Shown piece by piece: positions 53,380 to 62,012 of a DNA stretch of 64,000 nucleotides. Source of the DNA: Sporosarcina sp. ACRSM (GTDB lineage Bacteria; Bacillota; Bacilli; Bacillales_A; Planococcaceae); the NCBI RefSeq assembly GCF_022346545.1, contig NZ_JAKRNU010000002.1, positions 62,001 to 126,000 of the forward strand, given 5' to 3'. Made by a program: the position numbers and the translations under genes. The notes below the pieces were generated by a model, which saw nothing but the letters and a program-made list of their open reading frames with translations, did not search any database and had not been told where the DNA came from. Each line of letters opens with the position of its first letter. The first letter of the stretch is position 1.

Positions 53380-53958
53380 CGTGTTTTTCGACCAATAGAT
53401 ATCGCCAATCGTGTGATGTGTCACAAATCCATCATCGGCGACATGATAATGGAAGTTGAAAAAATAGCCATCTTGTGGCCGTTTGTCGGTTCGGACGTGA
53501 AAACGGATAAGATCTTTCCTTGTATCCATGTCATAGACATTGAATATTTTCTCGGAGTAGTCTCCTCCTGGCCGTTCGCTGATCGCCAACTTTCGCTTAT
53601 GTAGATCTTCAGAATGCAGAAGTGTCATTTGGATCGCTTCCTCGATTTTCGGGAAGATAACTTCATCAAATTCGTCTCCAATCACTGGACCGATCTTGGA
53701 ACCGAATTTTGTGTAGGCCATTTCCTTTGCAGACACGACTAATGAGTCTTCACTTGGATCGGCATACGTATCTCCGTCATCTGCATAAACAGGATCATCC
53801 AATCCGATGGCATAATCGGCAAGACGTGATGGATCTTCCGTCTGTTTTGGATGGACTTTCTCCTGCAAAGTTGTCCAAATTTCATGGTTCGGCGAAATCG
53901 CGCCAAATGTCAGAAGCGCTACTGCAATAACAATTGTCTTTTGTATCCATTTTCTCAT
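53359..53958 (-). CDS. ypjP: YpjP-like protein
   Basis: A 199-residue exported or membrane-anchored protein with an N-terminal hydrophobic segment (about 6-22) and a C-terminal domain with EEAIQMTLLHSEDLHKRKLA and FHVRTDKRPQDGYFFNFHYH. It matches YpjP, which in B. subtilis also lies beside thyB/dfrA. ATG at 53958 follows AGGTGA. Role is unknown. The structured repeat separates it from thyA. Confidence 0.85.
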   Translation of the reverse strand: MRKWIQKTIVIAVALLTFGAISPNHEIWTTLQEKVHPKQTEDPSRLADYAIGLDDPVYADDGDTYADPSEDSLVVSAKEMAYTKFGSKIGPVIGDEFDEVIFPKIEEAIQMTLLHSEDLHKRKLAISERPGGDYSEKIFNVYDMDTRKDLIRFHVRTDKRPQDGYFFNFHYHVADDGFVTHHTIGDIYWSKNTPPKWLS

Positions 53959-54103
53959 ACATTTCACCTGCAATTTTGAACATTTTTTAAAATGCGCGTT
54001 AACTGTTTGACGAAAAGACATAGAAAAGGTTTCTTCTTTCTACTATTCATTGTACAATAAATTTGTAGATAAATGTGCGTTTTTTTGAAGGAGGGTAATA
54101 CTC

Positions 54104-54181
54104 GTGGATGTACAACTCTTTATTGGTATCGGAATGCTCGCATTGATACTGTATTTAAGCTCTTTGAACTTTACGCATTAA
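54104..54181 (+). CDS. Membrane microprotein (25 aa)
   Basis: GTG at 54104 is preceded by GAAGGAGGG at ideal spacing and opens a 25-codon frame, MDVQLFIGIGMLALILYLSS then LNFTH, which is a single membrane helix. A strong terminator begins 10 bp after the stop. It is transcribed opposite to all neighbours and so forms its own unit. It was not found by ordinary ORF length limits. Confidence 0.6.
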   Translation: MDVQLFIGIGMLALILYLSSLNFTH

Positions 54182-54190
54182 CATTCATTC

Positions 54191-54231
54191 AAAAACGCCA
54201 TCATCCTGCATATGAGGATGATGGCGTTTTT
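54191..54231. terminator. Bidirectional terminator after the microprotein
   Basis: A perfect 17-bp stem (54191-54207 with 54215-54231) with A5 and T5 ends, between the microprotein gene and the facing methyltransferase gene. Confidence 0.85.
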
Positions 54232-54234
54232 CAT

Positions 54235-55032
54235 TCATTCAGTTGAAGATACGAGGAATTCCTTTTCCAAATAACCGAAATGGAATTTTGTATTCGGTCG
54301 GACTTTCCGGATTAGCTGGAAACGGTCAAATACATGCGAGTCAAATCGGTCTTTTACGACGACTCGTCTTTTACAGACTCGCATCGCCTGTTCCATCCAC
54401 GCCTGTGATAGCATGCCATGGACGCCAGCTTTGCGCAATGGAGTGAAGTTGGATGATTCTTCGATCGGTCGATGGAACATCGGATCGATATAGACGATAT
54501 CCCAAGAGGCATCTGGTTGTGTATGGAGATAGTCAATGGCGACTGATGGAATGACTGCAATCCGGCTCATTGAGTTACAGAGTTGTTCCGAATTTGTCGA
54601 AAAGGATTGGAGCCCTCGCCCAGTGATAAATGCTACTGCTGCGTCCGCTTCGATCCCTAAAACTTTTCCACTGTCTCCAACGACAGCAGACGCGACAATG
54701 CTATCGGAAGCAAGTCCGAGTGTACAATCGAGAAAAGAGTCACCTTCGCGTAAGGCAGCGGCTTCAACCATCGGATCACGTTCCCCTTTTGCCAACCGTT
54801 TCAATCGGAAGGCAGCTGAATTCGGATGGAAGAAAAAGGGTTCTTCCATCCCTAACCGATACAGTTCAAATCGATTTTTTCCAGCTACCAACACATCTGC
54901 CCTGTATTCTTCCTGCAAGCGGAAGACAGATCGCTTATTCCGTTCCACAAAAGGTGAATCGAGCGCTTTGACCGCTTCCATCGCTAACATTTCGGAATGC
55001 TTATCCGGTCTGCCACCTGTTGTAATGATCAT
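54235..55032 (-). CDS. YpiP-type SAM-dependent methyltransferase
   Basis: A 265-residue protein of the RsmJ/YpiP-like class I methyltransferases: FLDCTLGLASDSIVASAVVG near residue 107 is the SAM loop, VLGIEADAAVA the acidic ribose-binding strand, and DIVYIDPMFHRPIEES with a DPMF motif the catalytic loop of N-methylating enzymes. The target is probably an rRNA guanine by analogy with RsmJ; not shown here. ATG at 55032 lies 2 bp after the brxA stop. Confidence 0.82.
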   Translation of the reverse strand: MIITTGGRPDKHSEMLAMEAVKALDSPFVERNKRSVFRLQEEYRADVLVAGKNRFELYRLGMEEPFFFHPNSAAFRLKRLAKGERDPMVEAAALREGDSFLDCTLGLASDSIVASAVVGDSGKVLGIEADAAVAFITGRGLQSFSTNSEQLCNSMSRIAVIPSVAIDYLHTQPDASWDIVYIDPMFHRPIEESSNFTPLRKAGVHGMLSQAWMEQAMRVCKRRVVVKDRFDSHVFDRFQLIRKVRPNTKFHFGYLEKEFLVSSTE

Positions 55033-55034
55033 GT

Positions 55035-55472
55035 TCACTTGCTGCAAACTTGAGTCAGAACTTCCGCCAGATGGTTTTTAATTTGTTCCATTTCGAAGTT
55101 CTCGATCTGTTCCCGCGGGATGAAGTAAGCCAATGCGCCATCTTTCCATAAGGCAATGGACGGAGAGCTTGGCGGTACTTCTGCAAAATACGCACGCATT
55201 CTTTCTGTCGCTTCTTTATCTTGTCCTGCGAAAACGGTCAATAGATGATCCGGTTTCTGTTCAGCTTCTTGCAAAGCTTCCCTTACAGCTGGCCTTGCAA
55301 GACCTGCTGCACATCCACAAACCGAATTAATGACGACTAGTGCCGTCCCTTCCAGTTTGTCCATCTTCTCTTCAACAGCCTCTGCCGTTGTCAATTCTGT
55401 AAATCCATTTTGTACAAGTTCCTCACGCATCGGTTTGACGATGCCCTTCATATATTCATCGTAAGCATTCAT
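55035..55472 (-). CDS. Bacilliredoxin BrxA/BrxB family protein
   Basis: A 145-residue thioredoxin-like protein with the CGC active-site motif in VVINSVCGCAAGLARPAV near residue 52. Bacilliredoxins remove bacillithiol from mixed disulfides under oxidative stress, so the organism probably makes bacillithiol. GGAGGG precedes the ATG. It is followed without gap by the methyltransferase gene. BrxA and BrxB cannot be told apart by eye. Confidence 0.92.
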   Translation of the reverse strand: MNAYDEYMKGIVKPMREELVQNGFTELTTAEAVEEKMDKLEGTALVVINSVCGCAAGLARPAVREALQEAEQKPDHLLTVFAGQDKEATERMRAYFAEVPPSSPSIALWKDGALAYFIPREQIENFEMEQIKNHLAEVLTQVCSK

Positions 55473-55568
55473 GTGTTCAATTCCCTCCAGTTAGTAAAAC
55501 GTTCTTTCTACAAATTTTTGTCCATCTCCATATTACTATAGAAGAGATTGTTTTTTCACATCATCTGT

Positions 55569-56342
55569 TTATCGATTATTGAAACGCGCCAAGAAGTCTT
55601 GTAAGCGCTCGCTTTTTGGATTCATCAAAATTTCTTCCGGTGATCCTTCCTCCTCGATAACCCCATCATTTAAAAACAGGATTCGGTCAGCAATATCAAG
55701 CGCAAAATCCATTTCGTGGGTAACTAAAATCATCGCCATTTCTCCTTCCTTGGCTAGGTCGCGGATCACTTCCAATACTTCTCCAACAAGTTCCGGGTCA
55801 AGAGCAGAAGTTACTTCATCAAATAGCATCACTTTCGGCTTCATCATCAAGGCACGAGCCATCGCAACCCGCTGTTTTTGACCTCCCGATAATTGGCTTG
55901 GATACAAGTCGATTTTGTCACCGAGACCAACTTTTTCAAGCATTTCTACCGCTTGCTGTTCCACTTCCGTTTTGTCTTCCTTTTTAACGATTGTTGGCGC
56001 TAGCATACAATTCTCTAAAATGGTCATATGCGGGAACAGATTGAAGTGTTGGAATACCATGCCGATATCTCCGCGTATCGATCGTAAATGGTGCTCATCT
56101 GCCATTACAAGCTGCCCTTTTTTCTCCATTTGCCATAAATTTTCCCCATTGACCAAAATCGTTCCTGAGGTCGGTTGCTCCAACGTCATAAGCATACGGA
56201 TAATGGTCGTCTTCCCTGATCCACTCGGACCGATCAATGCGACTTTTTCGGCAGGTTTAACCTCTAAATCGATGCCTTTCAAAACATCAACCTCTCCGAA
56301 TGTTTTAAAAATGTTTGAATAATGAACGATGGATTCTCCCAT
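55569..56342 (-). CDS. ehuA: Ectoine/hydroxyectoine-type ABC transporter ATPase
   Basis: A 257-residue polar-amino-acid-type ABC ATPase: Walker A GPSGSGKTT at 36-44, signature LSGGQKQR, Walker B VMLFDEVTSALD. It is the last gene of the unit ehuB-C-D-A, and the substrate-binding protein at its head resembles EhuB. It powers import. 21 bp separate it from ehuD. Confidence 0.9.
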   Translation of the reverse strand: MGESIVHYSNIFKTFGEVDVLKGIDLEVKPAEKVALIGPSGSGKTTIIRMLMTLEQPTSGTILVNGENLWQMEKKGQLVMADEHHLRSIRGDIGMVFQHFNLFPHMTILENCMLAPTIVKKEDKTEVEQQAVEMLEKVGLGDKIDLYPSQLSGGQKQRVAMARALMMKPKVMLFDEVTSALDPELVGEVLEVIRDLAKEGEMAMILVTHEMDFALDIADRILFLNDGVIEEEGSPEEILMNPKSERLQDFLARFNNR

Positions 56343-56363
56343 AGATATGAACTCCCTTTACAG

Positions 56364-57053
56364 TTACAGTGTCGAAACTGATTTTTTATCAAAACGCCGA
56401 TTATATTTTTTCTCCAGCTTGTTAATCAATAAAGCGGATGGATAGCTGAGCAATAAAAAGAACAATGCGACAACCGTTAACGGTTCTACATACTTCCAAT
56501 ACTGGGCTCCGTAATCATTCGCTATATGCAGCATCGCAACAACACCGATTGTAGAAGCAAGCGGCACTTCCTTAAACATAATGATCAAGTAGTTACCAAG
56601 CATCGGAATGGTCGGCGGAATCGCCTGCGGTAAGATGATTTTCAGCCATTTCTGTTTTGACGATAAATTCAACGCCGTCGAAGCTTCCCATTGTCCTTTA
56701 TCAACCGACTCGATGCCGGAACGATAGACTTCGGACAAGTAGGTACTAAAATGTAAACCAAGACCTAAAATCGCCGCCGCAAACGGATTGAGCGAGACGC
56801 CTACTACAGGCACCATCGGCCAAGCGTAAAAAATGAAAAACAATTGAACCAAAGGAGGTGTCGAACGAATGAATTCGGCAATCCAACGGAAAATCCAGCG
56901 AACGGTTTTAGAAGGGATACGCGCCATGAACACCCAAAAGAAACCAAAGATCATCGCAAAAAGATAACAAGCAATCGTTAAACCGAGTGTAATCCATAAC
57001 CCTTTGAAAATCAGTGGAATGACTTCAAAAAACACGCTCCAATCCCATTTCAT
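56364..57053 (-). CDS. ehuD: Ectoine/hydroxyectoine-type ABC permease EhuD
   Basis: A 229-residue His/Glu/Gln/Arg/opine-type permease with about five helices and the permease loop STALNLSSKQKWLKIILPQAIP (EAA motif). It pairs with EhuC, whose stop overlaps its start by 4 bp. Uptake of the compatible solute ectoine fits osmotic protection or nutrient use. Confidence 0.88.
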   Translation of the reverse strand: MKWDWSVFFEVIPLIFKGLWITLGLTIACYLFAMIFGFFWVFMARIPSKTVRWIFRWIAEFIRSTPPLVQLFFIFYAWPMVPVVGVSLNPFAAAILGLGLHFSTYLSEVYRSGIESVDKGQWEASTALNLSSKQKWLKIILPQAIPPTIPMLGNYLIIMFKEVPLASTIGVVAMLHIANDYGAQYWKYVEPLTVVALFFLLLSYPSALLINKLEKKYNRRFDKKSVSTL

Positions 57054-57712
57054 TGCTGCGCCACCCCCTTCTTAGAGAAAACTTCCATCTTCCTTGTAAA
57101 TGCGATAAGCGGCAATGCGAGGATAAAATAGAAAACGAGGATCAGCAAATAGACTGTCGGCGCTTCTGCTAAATGAGTACTTCTGTAAATATTTCCGTAA
57201 TACAATAAATCTGTCAGGCCTATCAACGATACAAGAGAAGTCGCTTTCAAAATCTGGATTAAATAATTTCCGTACTCGGGAAGCATCATCCGGATTGCCT
57301 GCGGGATAATGATATAGCGCAACCGTTGAAATTTCGTTAAATTTAGTGCAATCGAGGCTTCTGTTTGTCCACCGGAAACCGATAGGATCGCCCCTCTGAC
57401 AATCTCAGACATATAAGCGCCATAGTTCAGAGAAATAGCAATCACAGCTGTCCAGATATCACTTCCCAAGTGAATATTAAACAATCCCGGTAATGCATAA
57501 GAAAACCAGAAAAGTTGTATGATGAGCGAAGTCCCTCGGAATATTTCAACATAAAATCCGGTGAACTTGTTGAGCAGAACATTAGAGGACACTCTCGACA
57601 ACCCAGCGACAAACGCAATCAAAGTCGAGATGGTGATGGAAAGGGCCAATACGATTAATGTGATTTTTATCCCCTCTAGGAGTACAAGGGATATTTCCAT
57701 TATGGAACTCAT
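57050..57712 (-). CDS. ehuC: Ectoine/hydroxyectoine-type ABC permease EhuC
   Basis: A 220-residue permease of the same family as EhuD, with EASIALNLTKFQRLRYIIIPQAIRMMLPEYGNYL as its EAA loop. It is the second gene of the ehu unit, following ehuB after 71 bp that contain a small hairpin. Confidence 0.88.
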   Translation of the reverse strand: MSSIMEISLVLLEGIKITLIVLALSITISTLIAFVAGLSRVSSNVLLNKFTGFYVEIFRGTSLIIQLFWFSYALPGLFNIHLGSDIWTAVIAISLNYGAYMSEIVRGAILSVSGGQTEASIALNLTKFQRLRYIIIPQAIRMMLPEYGNYLIQILKATSLVSLIGLTDLLYYGNIYRSTHLAEAPTVYLLILVFYFILALPLIAFTRKMEVFSKKGVAQQ

Positions 57713-57745
57713 AAAAACATCTCCATTTTCAGCCGTAATGTGAAA

Positions 57746-57776
57746 AGGGCCATACCTGTAACAAAGGTGCGACCCT
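57746..57776 (-). other. Intercistronic hairpin between ehuB and ehuC
   Basis: AGGG...CCCT and ACCT...AGGT pair into a 31-nt hairpin without a following U-run. Such hairpins commonly protect the upstream binding-protein mRNA segment, giving more EhuB than permease. Inference. Confidence 0.4.
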
Positions 57777-57783
57777 AAAACGA

Positions 57784-58659
57784 TTAGTAATTTTCACCGC
57801 TACAAATACTCTCAGTAGTCACTTCAAGAGCTACAACATTCATTTCTTCTGTAAATCCATAAGGCTCAATAATTGCAGCAAGCTCGCCACTTGCCTTCAA
57901 CTTTTTAAGTTCGGCATTATACGCGTCCTTTAATGCCTCGTTATCTTGACGGAAAGCAGCTGCACCGTAGCTTGGTACACCTTCAATATTCGGTTGTTCG
58001 AAGTCATTGACAAACTCCAGTTTGTCTTGATTTGAAGATTCAAGCGCCATTTTGATCGTCATTTCTGTACCTGTCGTTGCATGTGCTCTCCCTGACTCAA
58101 CCGCCGAGAAAGAAGCCGGAATATCTGGAACCATTGTAATTTGGCTTTCAGCAACACCTTCAGCCAAAAGGAATGCCTTTTCGGTCGCGCCGCTCATTAC
58201 AGCAACCGTAATTTCGGGATTGGCTGCTATGTCTTGATAACTATGCAACTTCATCGGGTTTCCGGACTCGACAATGAGGCCTTCCCCGTATTTCATCTCA
58301 GGTTCACCAAAAGCTACGTTGGTACAACGATCCGGTGTAATCGCCATTCCAGCTGTAATGACATCGAATTTACCGGCGTTCAATCCAGGAATCAGTTGCT
58401 GAAAATCAGACAGATGTCCGTCAACTTCTTCTACACCAAGATTTTTGAAAATCGCTTTTGCAATATCAACAGCAGCTCCTTTCAATTCGCCATCCTCCTC
58501 ATATGCATAAGGCTTTTCGTTTGCAAAACCAACTTTTACCTGTCCTTTGTCTTGTAGCGAAGACAAAATATCCCCGGATGAGCCGTTTCCTTCGTTTCCA
58601 CATGCCGCCAACAGAAGCAAAATGACCGTGGCCAAAATTCCAAACTTAAATTTCCTCAT
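57784..58659 (-). CDS. ehuB: Ectoine/hydroxyectoine-type substrate-binding lipoprotein EhuB
   Basis: A 291-residue lipoprotein with lipobox LLAAC (Cys20) and a periplasmic-binding-type 3 domain: GQVKVGFANEKPYAYEEDGE, FQQLIPGLNAGKFDVITAGM and ITPDRCTN, which fit EhuB. The end ESICSG carries the second Cys seen in the EhuB tail. AGGAGG precedes the ATG. It is the first gene of the importer operon. Confidence 0.85.
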   Translation of the reverse strand: MRKFKFGILATVILLLLAACGNEGNGSSGDILSSLQDKGQVKVGFANEKPYAYEEDGELKGAAVDIAKAIFKNLGVEEVDGHLSDFQQLIPGLNAGKFDVITAGMAITPDRCTNVAFGEPEMKYGEGLIVESGNPMKLHSYQDIAANPEITVAVMSGATEKAFLLAEGVAESQITMVPDIPASFSAVESGRAHATTGTEMTIKMALESSNQDKLEFVNDFEQPNIEGVPSYGAAAFRQDNEALKDAYNAELKKLKASGELAAIIEPYGFTEEMNVVALEVTTESICSGENY

Positions 58660-58945
58660 AATTTCCTCCTTTATTTTTTCGTAAAACTCTTAAATTTTAT
58701 AGTTTTTAGATTAACATAGAGAATTTCAAACTTCAAATGGAAAAACGGATTTTTCTGAATGTCACGTTAATTCGAAAAGTCAATTGAGATTGACGTAACA
58801 ACCGTTAAAAGCTCTTCGAAATCCTTTAAAATAATTTAAAATTTATTTTCAAAGACCATTAATCAAGTATAAATAAATGATCAAATAGATTTAACCCTTT
58901 AACTTTTCCCAATTCAAATAGATCAAAATTGATAAAAAAATAATA
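58660..58945. other. AT-rich intergenic region upstream of ehuB
   Basis: This stretch has no plausible gene. It must contain the ehu promoter; TATAAA at about 58698-58703 on the minus strand is a candidate -10, but I see no convincing -35. No riboswitch-like structure was recognised. Confidence 0.4.
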
Positions 58946-58985
58946 AAAAACAGCAAATGAAATTGTGGCATCATTTGCTGTTTTT
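58946..58985 (-). terminator. Terminator after the second amidase
   Basis: A perfect 14-bp stem, AAAAACAGCAAATG (58946-58959) with 58972-58985, is followed by a long T-rich tract on the minus strand. Confidence 0.85.
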
Positions 58986-59051
58986 CACGATTATTCTACT
59001 TGAATCGTCAATCTATATGCTGTTCCCGCATTTTAAACTACTTAAGCGAAA

Positions 59052-59861
59052 TCATTTCAGTTCATCGAAGTATCCTTGATCCAATACGAGAAACAATAAC
59101 CCGATCGCATCAGATTCGGTCAGCGTCCCATTCGATAATTTTTCACGCCAAATAGGAGGTAATGTTGTTTTCCCGCTTTGTTCGAGTCGCTTCAAGACAG
59201 AAATTGTGGCATCGATCATTGTTTGCGAGGAAGGATTATAGAACTTTTCCGTCATTATTTTAGCAACGGAGGACTCCTTGTCTTCCAGTTCATTTTTTGA
59301 CTTCAATTTAAAATAGGACGCCAAGCCATCCGCAATAGCTTCGCCTTGGGCTTTCAAGTAATTGTCGTCACGTAATTTTATTATGTCAACTTTGGAATCT
59401 AAAAATCCTCCTTCTGTCAAAATGGCAGGCATGGAGGACTCACGTAACACATGAAAATCCGCTTGTTTCATGCCACGATCGCTAATCCCCATCGCCATGA
59501 CGACCCGGGGATGGACAATATTCGCTATTTCCTTCGATCGTGAACTCGCATCCGGATTATCTGACGTATATGTTTCAATGCCGCTATGCATCCCCCATTT
59601 CCCATTCATCGCGTTGTGATGGATAGATGCGTAAACATCGGCTTTCCATTTATTCGCAAGGTCTGTCCTTTTTGTAAGCGGAACATCCGTCTTTCCAGTA
59701 GGATCATCTACACGAAGAATTTCTACGTCTTTATAAGTTTGTAATTTCGCTATGGCATATTGAGCTACTTTATTGTTAAATGACCATTCCCGCTCGCCAT
59801 CAGGGGAACGCTTCCCAGGTGTATCAAATCCATGCCCGGCATCGATTGCAATTTTAACCAT
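59052..59861 (-). CDS. N-acetylmuramoyl-L-alanine amidase (Amidase_3 type)
   Basis: A 269-residue protein with the Amidase_3 catalytic zinc ligands visible as IAIDAGHGFDTPGKRSP (His near residue 9), a Glu in the SFNNKVAQYAIAKL region, DVYASIHHNAMNG (His) and LTEGGFLD (Glu). There is no signal peptide, so it is likely a phage/endolysin-derived or mother-cell amidase. The C-terminal ~70 residues form a helical domain (MIDATISVLKRLEQSGKTTL) like the tail of the amidase at 23557-24258. GAGGAGG precedes the ATG at 59861. Confidence 0.9.
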   Translation of the reverse strand: MVKIAIDAGHGFDTPGKRSPDGEREWSFNNKVAQYAIAKLQTYKDVEILRVDDPTGKTDVPLTKRTDLANKWKADVYASIHHNAMNGKWGMHSGIETYTSDNPDASSRSKEIANIVHPRVVMAMGISDRGMKQADFHVLRESSMPAILTEGGFLDSKVDIIKLRDDNYLKAQGEAIADGLASYFKLKSKNELEDKESSVAKIMTEKFYNPSSQTMIDATISVLKRLEQSGKTTLPPIWREKLSNGTLTESDAIGLLFLVLDQGYFDELK

Positions 59862-60111
59862 TGTAAATACCTCCTCTTCGTGTTTTACAATATTCAAGTG
59901 AGAATCCATCATCTCCCTTAAATACTTTTCTCTGTATCATATTCGCTATTTATGTGTGATTGTCGGCACTTGTCCATTTTCAATAGGAAAAGAAAAGATG
60001 CCTACCTATACAGGAAAGACATAAGAAGTCGAAATCCTCTTTAGCGATGCATCTTGTTAATGGAACCCGTCTTTCCGCTCTATTTGTGCCCTTTAATCGG
60101 TTTCGCACACT

Positions 60112-60543
60112 TCAAATCCTTCTTTTGTTATACGGTAATCCAAGCTGTTTACGGTAAAAGTTGAAATGAAGTTCGACGTGGTTGAATAATTTTTTATTTT
60201 TATCAAATAACTTCAAACTGTCTTCATAATGATCCCGTCTTATTTCTTTTTTGATCGACCAGATGATGGCATCCAATTCCGGATCGACCAACTCATAATT
60301 CTTTTTGACAATATCATCGATTTCATACAGCGATTCTTTCGTAATGCCATCATAACCTTCACCAGCCACAACAGCTGCTTTTAATATTTTTAAGACCGGC
60401 GTATAGATTTTTTTCAAAATTTCCGATTTGTATTTTACAGATTCATTACGGATTTCTTTCATCAATTGAAAATGATAAGAAAAGAAACTAGTGATCAGAA
60501 TGGTAATGGAAGAACTGACTAACGCAATGATCACTTCTTTCAT
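60112..60543 (-). CDS. Membrane protein of unknown function (143 aa)
   Basis: A 143-residue protein with one N-terminal membrane helix (about 4-24, VIIALVSSSITILITSFFS) followed by a charged helical cytoplasmic part (KYKSEILKKIYTPVLKILKAAVV) and a basic C-terminus. AAAGGGGC precedes the ATG at 60543; an in-frame ATG at 60642 would read through a hairpin region. I do not recognise the family. It is downstream of the MFS gene and might be co-transcribed. Confidence 0.65.
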   Translation of the reverse strand: MKEVIIALVSSSITILITSFFSYHFQLMKEIRNESVKYKSEILKKIYTPVLKILKAAVVAGEGYDGITKESLYEIDDIVKKNYELVDPELDAIIWSIKKEIRRDHYEDSLKLFDKNKKLFNHVELHFNFYRKQLGLPYNKRRI

Positions 60544-60641
60544 ATGGAAGCCCCTTTCTACACCGGGTACTGCCATTGTATTCAACTGAGTCTCAACCAT
60601 GTAAGTATAGCCGCCTACTCGGTTGAGTTGGCGGCTATCCA

Positions 60642-61841
60642 TCAGTTTTCTCTGATTGTATTTCTTGCAAGTCCGGCATATGACAGGACAGCGATGAGGC
60701 CTGACACGAAAATGATAACGCCCATTGGAATTGCGGTTTCTTCTCCCCCTATCCCAACGAGTGGCGCAGTGATCGCTCCCAAAACGAAAGGCAGTAATCC
60801 AAGCAACGCGGAAGCGCTCCCTGCAATATGCCCTTGTGATTCCAGCGCCAATGAAAAGGACGATGTCGAAATGACGCCAATCGATGCGACGAAAAAGAAA
60901 ATCGGCACAACGATTGTAACGAGTGGTCCATTCAGCAAGACGGCCAGCAGGAGCAATGCACCAGATAGGACCGAGATGAATAATCCGATTTCTAAAAATC
61001 GTTTTTCAGATACGATTCCTGACAGCCTTCCTACCACTTGAGCCCCCATTATAAGGCCGAGTCCGTTCATGCCGAACAACAAGCTAAAGGTTTGTGGCGA
61101 AACACCGTAAATATTTTGATACACAAAAGGTGTCCCAGCCACATAAGCGAAAATCCCCGCCATGATGAAGCCCTGCGCAAGGGCAAATCCCATAAATTGA
61201 CGGCTTTTCAGTAAAGACAAAAAGTTTTTCAATGTGGCGGAAAGACTACTCGGTACACGCATTTGCTCGGGCAGCGTCTCGTCTAATCTCCATAACACAA
61301 TGATAAATAAAAGCAGGCCGATTGCACTTAATACAGTGAAGATTCCTGACCAATTCGTGAATGCGAGAATGCCACCACCCAAGACGGGGGCAAGGATCGG
61401 AGCCAGATTATTAATGAGCATTAACAAGGCGAAGAACTTTGTCAATTCCCTTCCACTGTAGACATCGCGAACAATCGCTCTTGAAAGAACGATGCCGGCG
61501 GATGCAGCTAACCCTTGTATAAAACGGGCAGCAATAAAGAAACCGATGCTTGGTGCGAATACACAGAAGAGTGAAGCTATAAAATAAACGATAAGCGAAA
61601 CGAGCAATGGCTTTTTTCGTCCTCGTACATCACTCATCGGTCCGACAATCAATTGCCCGAGCCCGATACCTAACAGACATGCTGTTAAACTAACTTGTAC
61701 ATAGGAAGCTGTCGTTTCAAATGCATATACAATTGTAGGAAATGATGGCAAATACATATCAATCGTCAACGGACCCATTGCTGCCAATGTTCCAAGAAGT
61801 AATGCAAACTTTAATCGTTTTGTTCCTGATAATGGTTCCAT
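60642..61841 (-). CDS. Bcr/CflA-family multidrug efflux MFS transporter
   Basis: A 399-residue 12-helix MFS transporter. The N-terminus GPLTIDMYLPSFPTI and the loop VGPMSDVRGRKKPLL are signatures of the Bcr/CflA group (bicyclomycin, chloramphenicol or sulfonamide efflux by proton antiport). GAAAGG lies upstream of the ATG at 61841. Its natural substrate is unknown. Confidence 0.92.
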   Translation of the reverse strand: MEPLSGTKRLKFALLLGTLAAMGPLTIDMYLPSFPTIVYAFETTASYVQVSLTACLLGIGLGQLIVGPMSDVRGRKKPLLVSLIVYFIASLFCVFAPSIGFFIAARFIQGLAASAGIVLSRAIVRDVYSGRELTKFFALLMLINNLAPILAPVLGGGILAFTNWSGIFTVLSAIGLLLFIIVLWRLDETLPEQMRVPSSLSATLKNFLSLLKSRQFMGFALAQGFIMAGIFAYVAGTPFVYQNIYGVSPQTFSLLFGMNGLGLIMGAQVVGRLSGIVSEKRFLEIGLFISVLSGALLLLAVLLNGPLVTIVVPIFFFVASIGVISTSSFSLALESQGHIAGSASALLGLLPFVLGAITAPLVGIGGEETAIPMGVIIFVSGLIAVLSYAGLARNTIREN

Positions 61842-61952
61842 GTTGAAAACAACCTTTCTGAAGCTGGACATCGTTTGCGAATGCAATCGATGAATTGAAC
61901 ATTATTTTGTGTGCACAAGTACTCTACTGTACCATCAAAGTGGATAATAATA

Positions 61953-61999
61953 AAGAAGGCTGATTGAAACGAAATGTAACGTTTCCAATCAGCCTTCTT
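61953..61999. terminator. Terminator after the CvfC-like gene
   Basis: AAGAAGGCTGATTG and its complement (61953-61966 with 61986-61999) plus an inner AAACG/CGTTT form a ~19-bp stem. On the minus strand it follows the CvfC-like stop by 13 bp. Confidence 0.8.
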
Positions 62000-62012
62000 G
62001 TTCACCTCTAAC

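Noticed and set aside
60607..60642. Hairpin AGCCGCC/GGCGGCT after the Bcr/CflA gene as a true terminator
   Set aside because: No U-run follows, so transcription may continue into the 143-residue membrane-protein gene; at most an attenuator.
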